Source of the DNA: an uncultured Amphritea sp.
GTDB lineage: Bacteria > Pseudomonadota > Gammaproteobacteria > Pseudomonadales > Balneatricaceae
Direction of reading: 5' to 3'
DNA: 64,000 nt
Assembly (NCBI RefSeq): GCF_937127095.1
Contig: NZ_CAKZLP010000056.1
Coordinates: 1-64,000, forward strand
Part shown: piece by piece, positions 1 through 9,299 of the stretch
How positions within the stretch are numbered: the first letter of the stretch is position 1
How the letters are laid out: each line of letters opens with the position of its first letter
Notes under the pieces: generated by a model
Database searches by the model: none
Told to the model about the DNA's origin: nothing
What the model saw: only the letters and a program-made list of their open reading frames with translations
Translations under genes and position numbers: made by a program

Positions 1-308
<308 letters not shown>

Positions 309-529
309 TAATCAAATATGTCGGAAAAAGACATATATAAATCTAGCTCAAAGCATTAAACAACTTGCATAAAAACATTTTCATGAATTCACTTCTGTGT
401 CGCTTACTTTGATAAAGCTTTTGTGCTTCATCTCAACAAGCGCCCACACGAATTATCTGATCTATCTGTTAAAGAGCGTTGCTATCAACGCTCAACCGTT
501 TCCAGTGAGTCGTCTCAAGCGAGGTGCGT
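309..529 (-). promoter_or_regulatory. rrn leader with boxA antitermination signal
   Basis: This is the untranslated leader between rrn promoter P2 and mature 16S. On the minus strand it holds CGCTCTTTAACA at 467-478, a match to the boxA element where NusB-S10 nucleates rRNA antitermination. A short inverted repeat (AGCGTTG...CAACGCT, about 476-493) sits just before it, in the boxB-like position. No coding potential is seen. The function is assigned from known rrn leader architecture. Confidence 0.75.
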
Positions 530-557
530 ATTCTACTCAACACCCTGATGAAGTCAA
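530..557 (-). promoter_or_regulatory. rrn promoter P2 (sigma70)
   Basis: On the minus strand, TTGACT (552-557) and TAGAAT (530-535) are separated by 16 bp and followed by a GC-containing discriminator (ACGCACC). The stretch after the -10 box repeats the one after P1 almost exactly (CTCGCTTGAGAC... GGAAACGG). This is the usual layout of tandem rRNA promoters. Assignment is by motif and position only. Confidence 0.75.
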
Positions 558-725
558 CCATTTTGTTTGAGAATTTTTAGCAAATTTTCAAACCGCCTGA
601 TCGGCTTCCTGTTTCGTTATTCCGACCCGATTAACAGATTTAACTCTGTGTTATCAAGGCGTTAAACTTAACAGCTCGGCTTGTTTCAGTGACCGTTTCC
701 GGTGGCTGTCTCAAGCGAGGAGCGC

Positions 726-753
726 ATTCTACATTCTGGGGCAGAGGAGTCAA
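726..753 (-). promoter_or_regulatory. rrn promoter P1 (sigma70) with AT-rich upstream element
   Basis: On the minus strand, TTGACT (748-753) and TAGAAT (726-731) are 16 bp apart, followed by a GCGCTCC discriminator like that of E. coli rrn P1, which mediates stringent and growth-rate control. The 40 bp further upstream (to about 805) are rich in A and T runs, as expected of an UP element. The hexamers and spacing are identical to P2 about 196 bp downstream, so the pair looks like a tandem duplication. Confidence 0.75.
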
Positions 754-837
754 CAGGGGGAGCACGAAAAAGTTAAGAATTTGTAAAAAACATCGAAGTT
801 TTTAACGGCGAGTCGTTAGAACGCGGCTGCGCCGCTG

Positions 838-1050
838 TTAGACGTCGCTTCGCGACTTGCTAGTCGCTAGCAGAGCCTTCTTTATGGGTGTTGTGAAAGC
901 TCACGTTGTAAGCGAATCCGTAGAATAAAATCCCTTAAACCTGAAACATAAAAACCGCCTCGCGGCGGTTTAATGTTTTTCCTTGGCTTTTTCTAGCAGG
1001 AAACGCAGTTTCCGTTCTCGCCACTAGCAAGCGACGAAGTCGCGTCTAGC
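838..1050. repeat. Inverted pair of short stem-loop repeats flanking the tat terminator
   Basis: Two related about 27-bp copies face each other: 839-865 on the plus strand and 1022-1049 on the minus strand. Both start TAGACG and end CTTGCTAGT around a 13-bp hairpin. The hairpin is GTCGC-TTC-GCGAC in one copy and GCGAC-TTC-GTCGC in the other, so the stem arms are exchanged but pairing is kept. A second palindrome (GCGGC-TGC-GCCGC, 823-835) lies beside the first copy. The CTAG-rich ends resemble the heptamer array at 23737. This looks like a dispersed intergenic repeat family; mobility is not shown. Confidence 0.55.
945..972 (-). terminator. Rho-independent terminator of the tat operon
   Basis: On the minus strand, downstream of tatC, AAACCGCC pairs with GGCGGTTT around a GCGA loop (952-971) and is followed by a run of Ts. 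It closes the minus-strand his-tat block before the rrn promoters, which point the same way. Confidence 0.8.
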
Positions 1051-1058
1051 TCCTAAAT

Positions 1059-1829
1059 CTACTCCGCCTCTTCTTCCTCCACTGGCGCTTTCCGCTTAAC
1101 GATGACAGCGAGAACAATGCCCAACTCGAAGAGTAACCACATCGGTACAGCCAGCAAGGTTTGAGAGATTACATCAGGTGGTGTCAGCAACATGCCCAGC
1201 ACGAAGCAGCCAACAATGACGTATGCCCGCTTCTCTCTGAGACTTTTAACATCGGTTATGCCACTCCATACCAGCAGCAAAGTCGCTATGGGAATTTCAA
1301 AAACAACACCAAATGCAAAGAAGATCTTCAGCACGAAATTGAGATAACTGCTGATATCGGTCATTACCGCAACATTTTCCGGCCCGACACTGGTGAAGAA
1401 ACCAAAGATCAGAGGAAACACCACAAAATAAGCAAAGGCGATTCCCGAGTAGAACAACACAATACTGGACGCTAATAGCGGCACCGCCAGTCGTTTCTCA
1501 TGCTTGTATAAGCCAGGAGAGATAAAGCCCCATACCTGATGCAGGATAAGCGGCATCGCCAGAAAGATTGACAGCACCAAAGTCAGTTTAAAGGGCGCAA
1601 AAAATGGCGATGTAACATCTGTAGCGATCATGCTAGTGCCTGCTGGCAGCAACGCAGTCAAAGGCGCAGAAACAATTTCGTAGAGGTTATTGGCAAAATA
1701 AAACAGGCAAAGGAATAGAACAAGAATTGCCAGCAGCGCCCGCATGAGACGGCTACGCAATTCTACCAGATGGGAGACAATGGGCTGCTCCTGATCTTCC
1801 TCTGAATGGGGCTGGTTAGGGTCTATCAT
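1059..1829 (-). CDS. tatC: Sec-independent protein translocase TatC
   Basis: TatC is the polytopic receptor of the twin-arginine translocase and, together with TatB, recognises RR signal peptides. The 256-residue product has the expected length and six predicted membrane segments. The N-terminal HLVELRSRL motif and the [13 protein letters not shown] loop are TatC hallmarks. The C-terminus is a short acidic tail. Its start overlaps the end of tatB by 14 bp, so the two are probably translationally coupled. A likely client in this window is the RR-signal TRAP binding protein at 56301. Confidence 0.97.
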   Translation of the reverse strand: MIDPNQPHSEEDQEQPIVSHLVELRSRLMRALLAILVLFLCLFYFANNLYEIVSAPLTALLPAGTSMIATDVTSPFFAPFKLTLVLSIFLAMPLILHQVWGFISPGLYKHEKRLAVPLLASSIVLFYSGIAFAYFVVFPLIFGFFTSVGPENVAVMTDISSYLNFVLKIFFAFGVVFEIPIATLLLVWSGITDVKSLREKRAYVIVGCFVLGMLLTPPDVISQTLLAVPMWLLFELGIVLAVIVKRKAPVEEEEAE

Positions 1830-2196
1830 CGGCCTTGGTATTTTCCTGTTCGGGCTGCACTAGAGTATTTGGCTCATTTTCCGTCTGATCAACAGGCCCT
1901 TTAAGCTCAGACGTTTCTTTAACGACTGACGCACGACCACCTTCGGCTTCAGATGATGGCCTACGCATCTCATCAAGCTCCCGATCAAGCTCTTCCTGCT
2001 TCATCACGATCTGACGCTTCATCTCATCCAGACGCAACTCTTCGCTAATCTCTGATTGAATACTGCCGAGGGTTCGCTTTGCTTTACTCACCCACAGGCC
2101 AACCGTGCGGACAGCAACTGGAAGCTTTTCAGGCCCCAGCACAACTAACCCGACAACCGCAATGATCAGCAGCTCAGCAAAACCGATATCAAACAT
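1816..2196 (-). CDS. tatB: Sec-independent protein translocase TatB
   Basis: TatB is a single-span membrane protein that forms the substrate-binding complex with TatC. The first 20 residues are hydrophobic and are followed by VVLGPEKLP, the TatB-type hinge, then an amphipathic helix and a charged, low-complexity tail to 126 residues. It lies between tatA and tatC and overlaps tatC by 14 bp. The Glu in the N-terminal helix (GFAELL) is typical of TatB and helps separate it from TatA. Confidence 0.93.
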   Translation of the reverse strand: MFDIGFAELLIIAVVGLVVLGPEKLPVAVRTVGLWVSKAKRTLGSIQSEISEELRLDEMKRQIVMKQEELDRELDEMRRPSSEAEGGRASVVKETSELKGPVDQTENEPNTLVQPEQENTKADDRP

Positions 2197-2213
2197 CTAC
2201 AGCTACCTGTCGG

Positions 2214-2459
2214 TTACTTATCCGTTTTTGGCTCTTCTTTGGTCTGCTCTTTTGCTTCAGCGCTACCAGTGTCAGAAAAGTCGGCATCCGCCTCGATCTT
2301 CTTGTCTTCCTCTTTAGGCTCTTCATTCATCGCCTTTTTGAAGCCTTTAACCGCGCCGCCCAGATCGCCACCAATGTTGCGCAGCTTCTTAGTACCAAAC
2401 AACAGTACAACGATGACTAAAAGAATAGCTAACTGCCACAGACTAATACCACCTAACAT
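2214..2459 (-). CDS. tatA: Sec-independent protein translocase TatA
   Basis: TatA multimerises to form the protein-conducting part of the Tat system. The start is placed at the ATG at 2459 ([14 protein letters not shown]), which follows a GGAGAA ribosome-binding site; an upstream in-frame ATG at 2495 would add 12 non-conserved residues. The 81-residue product has one membrane helix, the FGTKKL hinge, a [15 protein letters not shown] amphipathic helix and a Lys/Glu-rich tail. It is the first tat gene, downstream of hisE. Confidence 0.93.
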   Translation of the reverse strand: MLGGISLWQLAILLVIVVLLFGTKKLRNIGGDLGGAVKGFKKAMNEEPKEEDKKIEADADFSDTGSAEAKEQTKEEPKTDK

Positions 2460-2588
2460 ATTATTGTTCTCCGCTTTGCTACTTGGGCGAAGCATCTCCG
2501 CCGGTTAAATGAAATAAGTTATCTTGTTCCAGACTGCCCGCTTTATCAATCATCGCGAACCAGGTTAATACAGCTATCACGATCTGAT

Positions 2589-2924
2589 CTATTTTTGCTC
2601 AGGCCGGGATGCTTTCTCTTCGAGGCCTGACATATCAAAGCGTCGGGCAAGCTCATCAACCACCGCTTCTGGGCGAACCCCGAGGTGAGACAAAGCGACC
2701 AGCGTATGAAACCAGAGATCCGCAGTTTCATATATAACATCACTGCAGTCGCCACTCATTTCAGCATCTTTGGCGGCTAGTATCGTTTCAGTCGCCTCTT
2801 CGCCGACCTTTTCCAGAATTTTGTTAAGCCCTTTAGCATGCAGGCTGGCAACATAGGATTTTTCAGCAGTTGCCTCTTTGCGCTGCTCCAGAATATCACC
2901 CAACTGTGTCAGTACATCACTCAT
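2589..2924 (-). CDS. hisE: Phosphoribosyl-ATP pyrophosphatase
   Basis: HisE catalyses the second step of histidine synthesis, hydrolysing phosphoribosyl-ATP to phosphoribosyl-AMP and pyrophosphate. The 111-residue protein is an all-alpha MazG-like enzyme. The metal-binding motif is visible as [16 protein letters not shown] and [13 protein letters not shown]. It follows hisI by 8 bp. In enterobacteria the two activities are fused as HisIE; here they are separate, as in Pseudomonas, where hisI-hisE likewise sits between ubiB and tatA. Confidence 0.95.
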   Translation of the reverse strand: MSDVLTQLGDILEQRKEATAEKSYVASLHAKGLNKILEKVGEEATETILAAKDAEMSGDCSDVIYETADLWFHTLVALSHLGVRPEAVVDELARRFDMSGLEEKASRPEQK

Positions 2925-2932
2925 ATAAGGCC

Positions 2933-3322
2933 TTACTTATCATAAATCGTATGCGGATCTTTCAGAACAGGTTCAACAGCAACCCATTCCCCGTCTCTGA
3001 GGGTCTTAAAAAAGCAGTGCTGTCGCCCCGTATGACAGGCGATACCGCCTAACTGCTCTACACTCAGCAGGATGACGTCATCATCACAATCCAGGCGAAT
3101 ATCGTGCAGTTGCTGCACGTGCCCGGATTCTTCCCCTTTACGCCACAACTTCTGTCGTGAACGCGACCAGTATATAGCCCGGTTTTCCTGCACGGTCAGT
3201 GCAAGCGCCTCGCGGTTCATCCACGCAACCATTAACACTTTGCCGGACAGATGATCCTGGGCAATTGCCGGCACCAGTCCATCACTATTCCATCGAACCT
3301 GGTCTAACCACAACTCTGTCAT
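2933..3322 (-). CDS. hisI: Phosphoribosyl-AMP cyclohydrolase
   Basis: HisI opens the adenine ring of phosphoribosyl-AMP, the third step of histidine synthesis. Diagnostic residues are [15 protein letters not shown] and [11 protein letters not shown], which supply the Asp (Mg) and Cys (Zn) ligands. The start is set at the ATG at 3322 ([11 protein letters not shown]), giving 129 residues; a TTG at 3337 would add five residues and is less likely. It is followed directly by hisE. Confidence 0.95.
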   Translation of the reverse strand: MTELWLDQVRWNSDGLVPAIAQDHLSGKVLMVAWMNREALALTVQENRAIYWSRSRQKLWRKGEESGHVQQLHDIRLDCDDDVILLSVEQLGGIACHTGRQHCFFKTLRDGEWVAVEPVLKDPHTIYDK

Positions 3323-3438
3323 ATTAATATTCTTCAAAATCTAAGCAGGCAAGAATACCTGATCCCATGCCTCACTACTATCCCCTGGCTATCCCCGAAA
3401 AAAGGGAGGCGGCAAGAGTAATAGCTTATTGTTGCAAT

Positions 3439-5076
3439 TCAGTGACGTAACAGCAGTACCGCAGCAGCACCACCCAATAACCAGCTTATTACTGGCAGCT
3501 CGCGGGCCACGAACATCGGATCATTCACCGCAAAGCCTAACGCAGCGATAAGACACACCAGGCCCAGCCAGTGGCCTTTTTGATTACGCTGCTGCTGCAG
3601 CTCCTGGCGGGCGATACTCAGTGCCAGCATATCCCGTCGCCGGCTATCATCCAGATTTTTAAGCTGATTGAGGGCGTCATATGCCATCTGTGGCAGATGA
3701 GGCATTTTATCCAGCCAGTCCGGAGCTTGTTGTTTCATCGAACGATAGACCGCTTTCGGTCCCATGCGCTCTTTCATCCAACGTTCAAGAAAAGGCTGTC
3801 CGGTTTCCCACAAATCCAGCTCTGGATAGAGTTGACGTCCCAACCCCTCAATATTCAGAAGAGTTTTCTGCAATAAGACTAACTGAGGCTGAACCTCCAT
3901 ATTGAAACGCCGGGCGGTTTGAAATAATCCCATCAACACCATGCCGAAAGAGATATCTTTCAGTGGTTTTTCAAAGATGGGTTCGCACACACTTCGTATA
4001 GCCGTTTCAAATGCCTGTACATTGGTATCCGGCGGCACCCAGCCGGAATCGATATGCAGCTGCGCAACCTGGCGGTAGTTACGTTGAAAAAAGGCCAGAA
4101 AATTACGCGCCAGATAGCTTTGATCTTCCGGGGAAAGAGAGCCCACGATGCCAAAATCGACGGCAATATATTGCGGTGACGAGGGATTTTCCCGGGAGAC
4201 GAAGATATTCCCCGGGTGCATATCGGCATGAAAGAAGCTATCGCGAAAAACCTGGGTAAAGAAGATCTCGACCCCCTGCTCCGCCAGTTTTTTCATATCG
4301 GTATTCTGGGCTTTAAGCTGCTCAATATCAGCCACCGGAATACCGTGAATCCGCTCCATCACTAAGACATTCTGGCGCGTCAGATCCCAATAGATATCTG
4401 GTACATACAAAATGGGAGAGTTTTCAAAGTTACGCCGGATCTGTGAACCGTTAGCGGCCTCTTTCCGCAGATCCAGTTCATCAAAAATGGTGTTTTCATA
4501 ATCGGCAACCACCTCTACCGGCTTCAGTCTGCGGCCTTCAACCCACAGAGCCTGCACCAACTGAGCAATGGTATACAACACCGCCATATCTTTTCTGATA
4601 GTCTTTTCGATGCCCGGGCGGATCACCTTGACCACCACCTCTTCACCGCTGTGCAGCAGCGCTTCATGCACCTGTGCGACCGAGGCTGAGGCCATCGGGG
4701 TGGCATTGAACTCGGCAAAAATCTCTTCAACCGGAGCATTCAACGCCCGTTCGATCAGTTGTTGCGAATAGGCACTTTCAAACGGCGGTACCTGGTCCTG
4801 CAACTTTTTAAGCTCTAACGCCAGGTCTTCGGATAATAGATCCCGACGGGTGGATAACATCTGACCAAACTTAATAAACACCGGCCCAAGCTCTTCCAAC
4901 GCTAAGCGCAGCCGTTGCCCCTGAGACTTCGAACCCACCGGAATCAGATAACGCCAGAACATTAACTTTATAAGCAGGCGAGCATACCAATGCAGGTTAA
5001 GCTGATCAAAAAGGGTATCAAGCCGGTATCGAGCAAAAACCCGTGCAATTTTAAAAATTCGGAGTAAACGTCGCAC
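3439..5076 (-). CDS. ubiB: UbiB, atypical kinase-like ubiquinone biosynthesis factor
   Basis: UbiB (ADCK/Coq8 family) is a membrane-associated ATPase needed for ubiquinone assembly. At 545 residues it matches the family length. The KxGQ motif is seen as [15 protein letters not shown], the Ala-rich loop region as [11 protein letters not shown], the catalytic-loop equivalent as [10 protein letters not shown] and the metal-binding DFG as VDFGIVGSL. Two hydrophobic segments close the C-terminus. Translation starts at GTG. The usual partners ubiE and ubiJ are not upstream: a diguanylate cyclase gene occupies that place. Confidence 0.96.
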   Translation of the reverse strand: MRRLLRIFKIARVFARYRLDTLFDQLNLHWYARLLIKLMFWRYLIPVGSKSQGQRLRLALEELGPVFIKFGQMLSTRRDLLSEDLALELKKLQDQVPPFESAYSQQLIERALNAPVEEIFAEFNATPMASASVAQVHEALLHSGEEVVVKVIRPGIEKTIRKDMAVLYTIAQLVQALWVEGRRLKPVEVVADYENTIFDELDLRKEAANGSQIRRNFENSPILYVPDIYWDLTRQNVLVMERIHGIPVADIEQLKAQNTDMKKLAEQGVEIFFTQVFRDSFFHADMHPGNIFVSRENPSSPQYIAVDFGIVGSLSPEDQSYLARNFLAFFQRNYRQVAQLHIDSGWVPPDTNVQAFETAIRSVCEPIFEKPLKDISFGMVLMGLFQTARRFNMEVQPQLVLLQKTLLNIEGLGRQLYPELDLWETGQPFLERWMKERMGPKAVYRSMKQQAPDWLDKMPHLPQMAYDALNQLKNLDDSRRRDMLALSIARQELQQQRNQKGHWLGLVCLIAALGFAVNDPMFVARELPVISWLLGGAAAVLLLRH

Positions 5077-5164
5077 CGCTGTTAGGTTCCGTGGTCAGTT
5101 GTTCTGGAGTAAGTAAGGCAGGCATATTGCCCACTTCGGCACACAAGGTAAAGAGCTGCATCAT
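5051..5164 (-). CDS. Possible small ORF overlapping the ubiB start (37 aa)
   Basis: On the minus strand an ATGATG at 5159-5164 opens a frame of 37 codons with a TAA stop inside the first codons of ubiB (26-bp overlap, different frame). The peptide is slightly hydrophobic at first ([17 protein letters not shown]), then polar and proline-containing. No recognisable domain or strong ribosome-binding site is present. It could be a leader peptide coupled to the GTG start of ubiB, or chance. It fills the otherwise gene-free 104 bp between ubiB and the GGDEF gene. Confidence 0.2.
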   Translation of the reverse strand: MMQLFTLCAEVGNMPALLTPEQLTTEPNSGATFTPNF

Positions 5165-5180
5165 ACCGGAGTAGCAAAGC

Positions 5181-6716
5181 TTAACCTAGCTCAATACGAT
5201 TTCGCCCCAGACGCTTGGCTTCGTAGAGGGCTTTATCTGCCCGGCCAAACAGCACTTCAACTGTATCGTCCGGCTGCACCTGAGCAACCCCCAGTGAGAG
5301 CGTGATCTGCACCGGCTGACCATGAAAGTTAAAGGGACTACTCTCAACAGCTTGACGAATTTTATCGACCGCAGTAACCGCCTGTTCCGCAGTGGTGCCT
5401 GGCATCAGAATAACAAACTCTTCTCCACCATAGCGGGAAACAAAATCAGTAGAACGACATTGTCGACCAAGAATTGTAGCCACCAGACGTAACACCTTAT
5501 CACCCGCCTGATGCCCATAAGAGTCATTGATCCGTTTAAAGAGATCAAGATCAGCAACGGCTATCGAAAAGGCCTGCCCATAGCGTTTCCAGCGGTCAAA
5601 CTCAGAGGTAATCTGCTGATCATACCCGGCTCGGTTCGGTAACGATGTCAGCGAGTCGGTGAGCGCTTTATGTCGCTCCGTTTCCACATGGACCTTCATC
5701 TGCTGTGTCTGCACCTCCATCTGCTCAAGGCGATCCTGAAGCTGAAGATAACGCTCATGCAACCGCTTCTCACGGCTTTCTTCTTTCTGTTTAAACAGAT
5801 CCACTGACTTCACAATATTCATTAACTGAGATGAAACATTGCTCTTCAGCTGTTGCAGGTCACTTGAGTCCTGCATCGCTTTCTGTATCGCCTGAACATC
5901 ATGATGGATGCCATCACTCAACAGCGCCGTCTCTTCATTCAGTAATTCATCTTGCTGACTTGCTTCAACATAAGCCTGCACTTCCGCCAGCTGGCCAGTA
6001 AGATTGAGCAGATAGTCTTCAAAGTCCTCGCTATTGTAAGAGCTGAGTCGGGCTACCAAACCTACCAGATCCTGAATGATTGCAGGCAGGCCACTCAACG
6101 ATAGACCCCGTTCGATTCTGCTGACTAACTCCCGCGCCAGGGACATCTCTCCCTGAGGGATGTGCAGGCCTGACATCAGACTGAGTAGTTCAGACGCTAT
6201 CTTTTCTAACAGCACCTCATCTTCATGCCCCAGCTCTTCGAGAATGCCGTGTTGCCGCCCACCATTAAAATCATCGGTTAGAATATGCGCTTGCAGAGCA
6301 ACCAGGTCGTTGATGAGGGAAGCGATATCAGCAAGCTGTCCGGTGAAGGGCATCATACCCTCCTCAATCGCACTCAATCTCTGATTGCTAAGGTCGGTGG
6401 TCAGATTAAGCCGCAGCTGATATATCCACTTTTGCAGCCCCTGCAACAAATGATTGCGCTGCTGTTGCTGTTCGAGATCCAGTCCCCGAAGCTGCTTCTC
6501 AAGCAGACTGATTGTATCTGCCTTACCGGCTTTATCGGTTTTGATCTGCTCACATAGCGTTTTTAACGATCGGTCAAGCTGTTCTGATTGTCCATCCAAC
6601 GCGACAGCCATCTGCAAGACAAGGTGCCGAAGAGGATGATCATCAAGTGTTGCCTGTAATCCATCCACTTCTTCAGAAAGTGATTTATAGCGTTCTTTCC
6701 AGTCGTCTTGTTCCAT
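5181..6716 (-). CDS. Diguanylate cyclase (GGDEF domain, coiled-coil N-terminus)
   Basis: This 511-residue protein probably makes cyclic di-GMP from two GTP. About 340 N-terminal residues are helical and coiled-coil-like, with many Gln/Leu/Glu heptads and no membrane segment or signal peptide. The GGDEF domain follows, with LTSLPNRAGYD, DLDLFKRINDSYGH and the active-site RYGGEEFVIL (GGEEF at about 430-434). RSTD, five residues before GGEEF, is an intact inhibitory I-site, so product feedback is expected. The input signal is unknown. It lies upstream of ubiB on the same strand. Confidence 0.92.
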   Translation of the reverse strand: MEQDDWKERYKSLSEEVDGLQATLDDHPLRHLVLQMAVALDGQSEQLDRSLKTLCEQIKTDKAGKADTISLLEKQLRGLDLEQQQQRNHLLQGLQKWIYQLRLNLTTDLSNQRLSAIEEGMMPFTGQLADIASLINDLVALQAHILTDDFNGGRQHGILEELGHEDEVLLEKIASELLSLMSGLHIPQGEMSLARELVSRIERGLSLSGLPAIIQDLVGLVARLSSYNSEDFEDYLLNLTGQLAEVQAYVEASQQDELLNEETALLSDGIHHDVQAIQKAMQDSSDLQQLKSNVSSQLMNIVKSVDLFKQKEESREKRLHERYLQLQDRLEQMEVQTQQMKVHVETERHKALTDSLTSLPNRAGYDQQITSEFDRWKRYGQAFSIAVADLDLFKRINDSYGHQAGDKVLRLVATILGRQCRSTDFVSRYGGEEFVILMPGTTAEQAVTAVDKIRQAVESSPFNFHGQPVQITLSLGVAQVQPDDTVEVLFGRADKALYEAKRLGRNRIELG

Positions 6717-6823
6717 TACTTATACCCGTGGACCGACCAATTAAAAATGACAATACTTAATGTTATGCCACTTCAGGTGCGTCAAGCCAGTCCCTGTGCA
6801 GCAATTCATTACTCAATATGCAA

Positions 6824-6848
6824 TAAAAAAGCCGCTAAAAGCGGCTTT
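6824..6848 (-). terminator. Rho-independent terminator of dsbA
   Basis: On the minus strand, AAAGCCGC pairs with GCGGCTTT around a TTTTA loop and is followed by a T run, 17 bp after the dsbA stop codon. Confidence 0.85.
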
Positions 6849-6865
6849 CTTGATATAACTTACGC

Positions 6866-7489
6866 TCATAGAGCATTTTTCTCTTTCTCTATCAGATATT
6901 CTGCAACTTTAAGCATCCCTGCATGGCCGCCAGCCTTATCAGCAGTTACAAGATACTTCCCGTTTACGACCAGAGTCGGCACTCCCTGAATACCATAACC
7001 TTTCACCTTCGATGCGCCCTGATTCATGCGCATATTCACCGCGAAGGACTGCGTCATTTTAGTGAACTTCTCTTTATCAACACCGAGATCGGCATAGTAG
7101 TTCGCCAGATCATCCATACTGTTAAACCGACGGCGCTCTTTATGCAACGCATCGAAGGTAGCCTGGTGAGTTTTATCCAGACCATTAAGAATATCAGAGG
7201 AGTAATATGCCCGGGCCAATGGCTCCCACGAACGGGAAAAAACCACCGGAATACGAACAAAATCAACATCCGCCGGCAACCTTGCTGTCCAGCTATGCAG
7301 TAGCGGCTCAAAATTAGCGCAGTGAGGACACAGATAGCCAAACGCCTCAACCACTTCAACTTTAGATTTGTCAGCGGTCGGAACCGGCATAGCAATCACA
7401 TCATAGTTAATGCCGGCTTTATATTCTTCTGCCTGCGCGGTGACTGCGGTCAGGGTCATTAATAGCCCAATAGCGAGTATTCTAAACAT
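6866..7489 (-). CDS. dsbA: Thiol:disulfide interchange protein DsbA
   Basis: DsbA is the periplasmic oxidant that introduces disulfide bonds into exported proteins. The start is placed at 7489 because the ATG there follows a GGAGAC site and opens a clean signal peptide (cleavage near AQA-EE); a start at 7576 would bury it. The active site is CPHC at residues 54-57 within a thioredoxin fold, and the cis-proline loop is GVPTLVVNG. Length is 207 residues. It lies downstream of cytochrome c4, an arrangement shared with pseudomonads. Confidence 0.95.
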   Translation of the reverse strand: MFRILAIGLLMTLTAVTAQAEEYKAGINYDVIAMPVPTADKSKVEVVEAFGYLCPHCANFEPLLHSWTARLPADVDFVRIPVVFSRSWEPLARAYYSSDILNGLDKTHQATFDALHKERRRFNSMDDLANYYADLGVDKEKFTKMTQSFAVNMRMNQGASKVKGYGIQGVPTLVVNGKYLVTADKAGGHAGMLKVAEYLIEKEKNAL

Positions 7490-7576
7490 ATATGTCTCCA
7501 ACCTTTCAGAAAAATCAGTCTCATATGACCGGTGAATATGCGTCAAGTTCAGCCCTGGCGCAAATATTTTTGCCAA

Positions 7577-7602
7577 TAAAAAAGGCAGCTTACGCTGCCT
7601 TT
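7577..7602 (-). terminator. Rho-independent terminator of the cytochrome c4 gene
   Basis: On the minus strand, AAAGGCAGC pairs with GCTGCCTTT around a GTAA loop and is followed by six Ts, 19 bp past the cytochrome stop codon. It separates the cytochrome gene from dsbA. Confidence 0.85.
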
Positions 7603-7621
7603 CCTGACTCAGAGCTGAATT

Positions 7622-8224
7622 TTAATTCAGGCCCTGGATATAACTGGCAACTGCCTGAATTTCTTTATCACTCAGTTTCGCAGCCACAGTGCTCATCATC
7701 GCCTGAGGATCATTTGCACGGGCACCTACACGGAAGTTTTTCAACTGAGTCTCAACGTACTGGGCATGCTGACCACCAACGGCAGGGTAACCTGCAGTCT
7801 CAATTCCTTTACCTTGTGCACCGTGACAAGCGGTACAGGCAGCAACACCTTTAGCTGCAACGCCAGCACGGTAGATCTTTTCACCGGCGGCAACCAGATC
7901 CGCTTTAGCCGCGCCAACCTGAATGGTTTTAGAAGAGTAATACGCAGAGATATCCGCCAGATCCTGATCATTCAGGTTTGTCAGAAGACCGGTCATTTCG
8001 ACGACGGTACGATTGCCTGCTTTAATATCCTGCAACTGTTTCAGCAGGTAGCTCTCATTCTGCCCAGCCAGTTTAGGGAAGTTTCCGACAGCACTGTTGC
8101 CATCAGCTCCGTGACATGCACCGCAGATTGCGGTTTTACCCTGTCCTGCTGCAGCATCTCCCGCCGCATGTGCAACACTTATGATACTCACGCTTGCCAG
8201 TATGGCGATCAGTAGTTTATTCAT
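7622..8224 (-). CDS. Diheme cytochrome c4, periplasmic
   Basis: Cytochrome c4 is a two-domain periplasmic electron carrier thought to feed cbb3-type terminal oxidases. The 200-residue precursor has a Sec signal peptide (cleavage near AHA-AG) and two CxxCH haem attachment sites, CGACH at 34-38 and CTACH at 130-134, one per roughly 90-residue domain. Distal Met ligands are likely in MTGLL and MMSTVAAKL. It is divergent from engB and upstream of dsbA, which fits the need for periplasmic thiol chemistry during c-type cytochrome maturation. Confidence 0.95.
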   Translation of the reverse strand: MNKLLIAILASVSIISVAHAAGDAAAGQGKTAICGACHGADGNSAVGNFPKLAGQNESYLLKQLQDIKAGNRTVVEMTGLLTNLNDQDLADISAYYSSKTIQVGAAKADLVAAGEKIYRAGVAAKGVAACTACHGAQGKGIETAGYPAVGGQHAQYVETQLKNFRVGARANDPQAMMSTVAAKLSDKEIQAVASYIQGLN

Positions 8225-8429
8225 CGACTAACCCAGACTCTTGCTATAGATTGCTAATGGTTTCTGTAACAATTTGAAGCTAATCAGATTGAAACAGGGC
8301 GACCTAACCAACACCCGGGCTGGTGTAATATTGCAGCCACAGGTAGAATTCCGGCGGAATTATAACCTAATATCCATACAAACTGGAACGATAAATGTCT
8401 GTATTCACAGGCTGATAGGCAAAAAGTAT

Positions 8430-9065
8430 ATGTCTTTACCCCAAATTCAGTACCATCTGACACGCTTTAACACCAGTGCAAGCAAGCTTAGCCAGTGTCC
8501 TGAGGACACCGGAGCGGAGGTTGCGTTTGCAGGTCGTTCCAACGCTGGTAAGTCCAGTGCGATCAATACGCTAACCAATGCAAAGCTGGCCCGCACCAGT
8601 AAAACACCGGGCCGGACACAGCTGATTAACTTCTTCGATACCAATGTGGAAGGGGTGCGCATCGTTGACCTGCCGGGGTATGGGTATGCCAAAGTTCCTA
8701 TCGCCATGAAAGAACACTGGCAGAAACACCTCGATGATTATTTGCAGAATCGTGAGTGTCTTCGCGGGGTCGTGCTGATGGTGGATATTCGCCATCCTCT
8801 GAAAGAGTTTGATCAGATGATGATTCAATGGTGCGGTGAAGCAGGTATGCCATTGCATGTTCTGCTGACCAAGGCCGACAAGCTGAATCGTGGCGCAGCA
8901 CAGAATGCTCTGTTAAAGATGAAGCAGGATCTGGATGTGAAAAATAACCCGTTGCTAACAGTGCAAACCTTCTCTGCGCTGAAAACAACCGGTGTCGACC
9001 AGCTGCGTGACCATCTTAATCGCTGGTTACTCGAAGATGATGAAGAAACCCAGGCGAGCGAATAA
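8430..9065 (+). CDS. engB: Ribosome biogenesis GTPase EngB (YihA/YsxC)
   Basis: EngB is an essential TRAFAC GTPase involved in assembly of the large ribosomal subunit. The G1 loop is [14 protein letters not shown], the G3 motif DLPGYG and the G4 motif TKAD. The start is placed at the ATG at 8430 ([10 protein letters not shown]), giving the family length of 211 residues; the upstream in-frame extension to 8274 is not conserved-looking. It is convergent with polA, with a probable small RNA in the gap, the same neighbourhood as yihA-spf-polA in E. coli. Confidence 0.96.
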   Translation: MSLPQIQYHLTRFNTSASKLSQCPEDTGAEVAFAGRSNAGKSSAINTLTNAKLARTSKTPGRTQLINFFDTNVEGVRIVDLPGYGYAKVPIAMKEHWQKHLDDYLQNRECLRGVVLMVDIRHPLKEFDQMMIQWCGEAGMPLHVLLTKADKLNRGAAQNALLKMKQDLDVKNNPLLTVQTFSALKTTGVDQLRDHLNRWLLEDDEETQASE

Positions 9066-9074
9066 ATTTGCCCG

Positions 9075-9209
9075 GATAAAAAATGCTCTCGAATCATAAT
9101 GGGGGAACCGTGTGATTTCGAGAGCGTCAAGGCATACTTGTTACCGTATGCTTAGTAGCTATGAGAGCCGCCCTTGGCAGGGTAAGTCAATACAACTCCC
9201 ATACTACTG
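9075..9209 (-). ncRNA. Probable small RNA between polA and engB (Spot 42 / ErsA position)
   Basis: On the minus strand, TTGTCA (9239-9244) and TCTTAT (9216-9221) are spaced by 17 bp, predicting a start near 9209. The transcript would end at a strong Rho-independent terminator: GCTCTCGAA(A)TCA pairs with TGATTCGAGAGC (9084-9125) and is followed by ATTTTTTA. A second hairpin, GCATAC/GTATGC, sits at 9132-9151. The predicted length of about 135 nt, the orientation and the position between polA and engB match Spot 42 of enterobacteria and ErsA of Pseudomonas, both Hfq-binding regulators. The loop of the terminator stem is pyrimidine-rich (ACGGTTCCCCC) and could be a seed. Homology is inferred from synteny, not alignment. 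Confidence 0.7.
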
Positions 9210-9299
9210 TGACTCATAAGAGACTGAATAAGTTCCTTTGACAAGCTCCCCCGGCAAGTTCATCTAATGAATTCATCTAATCAACTTATCCCCTGGCGA

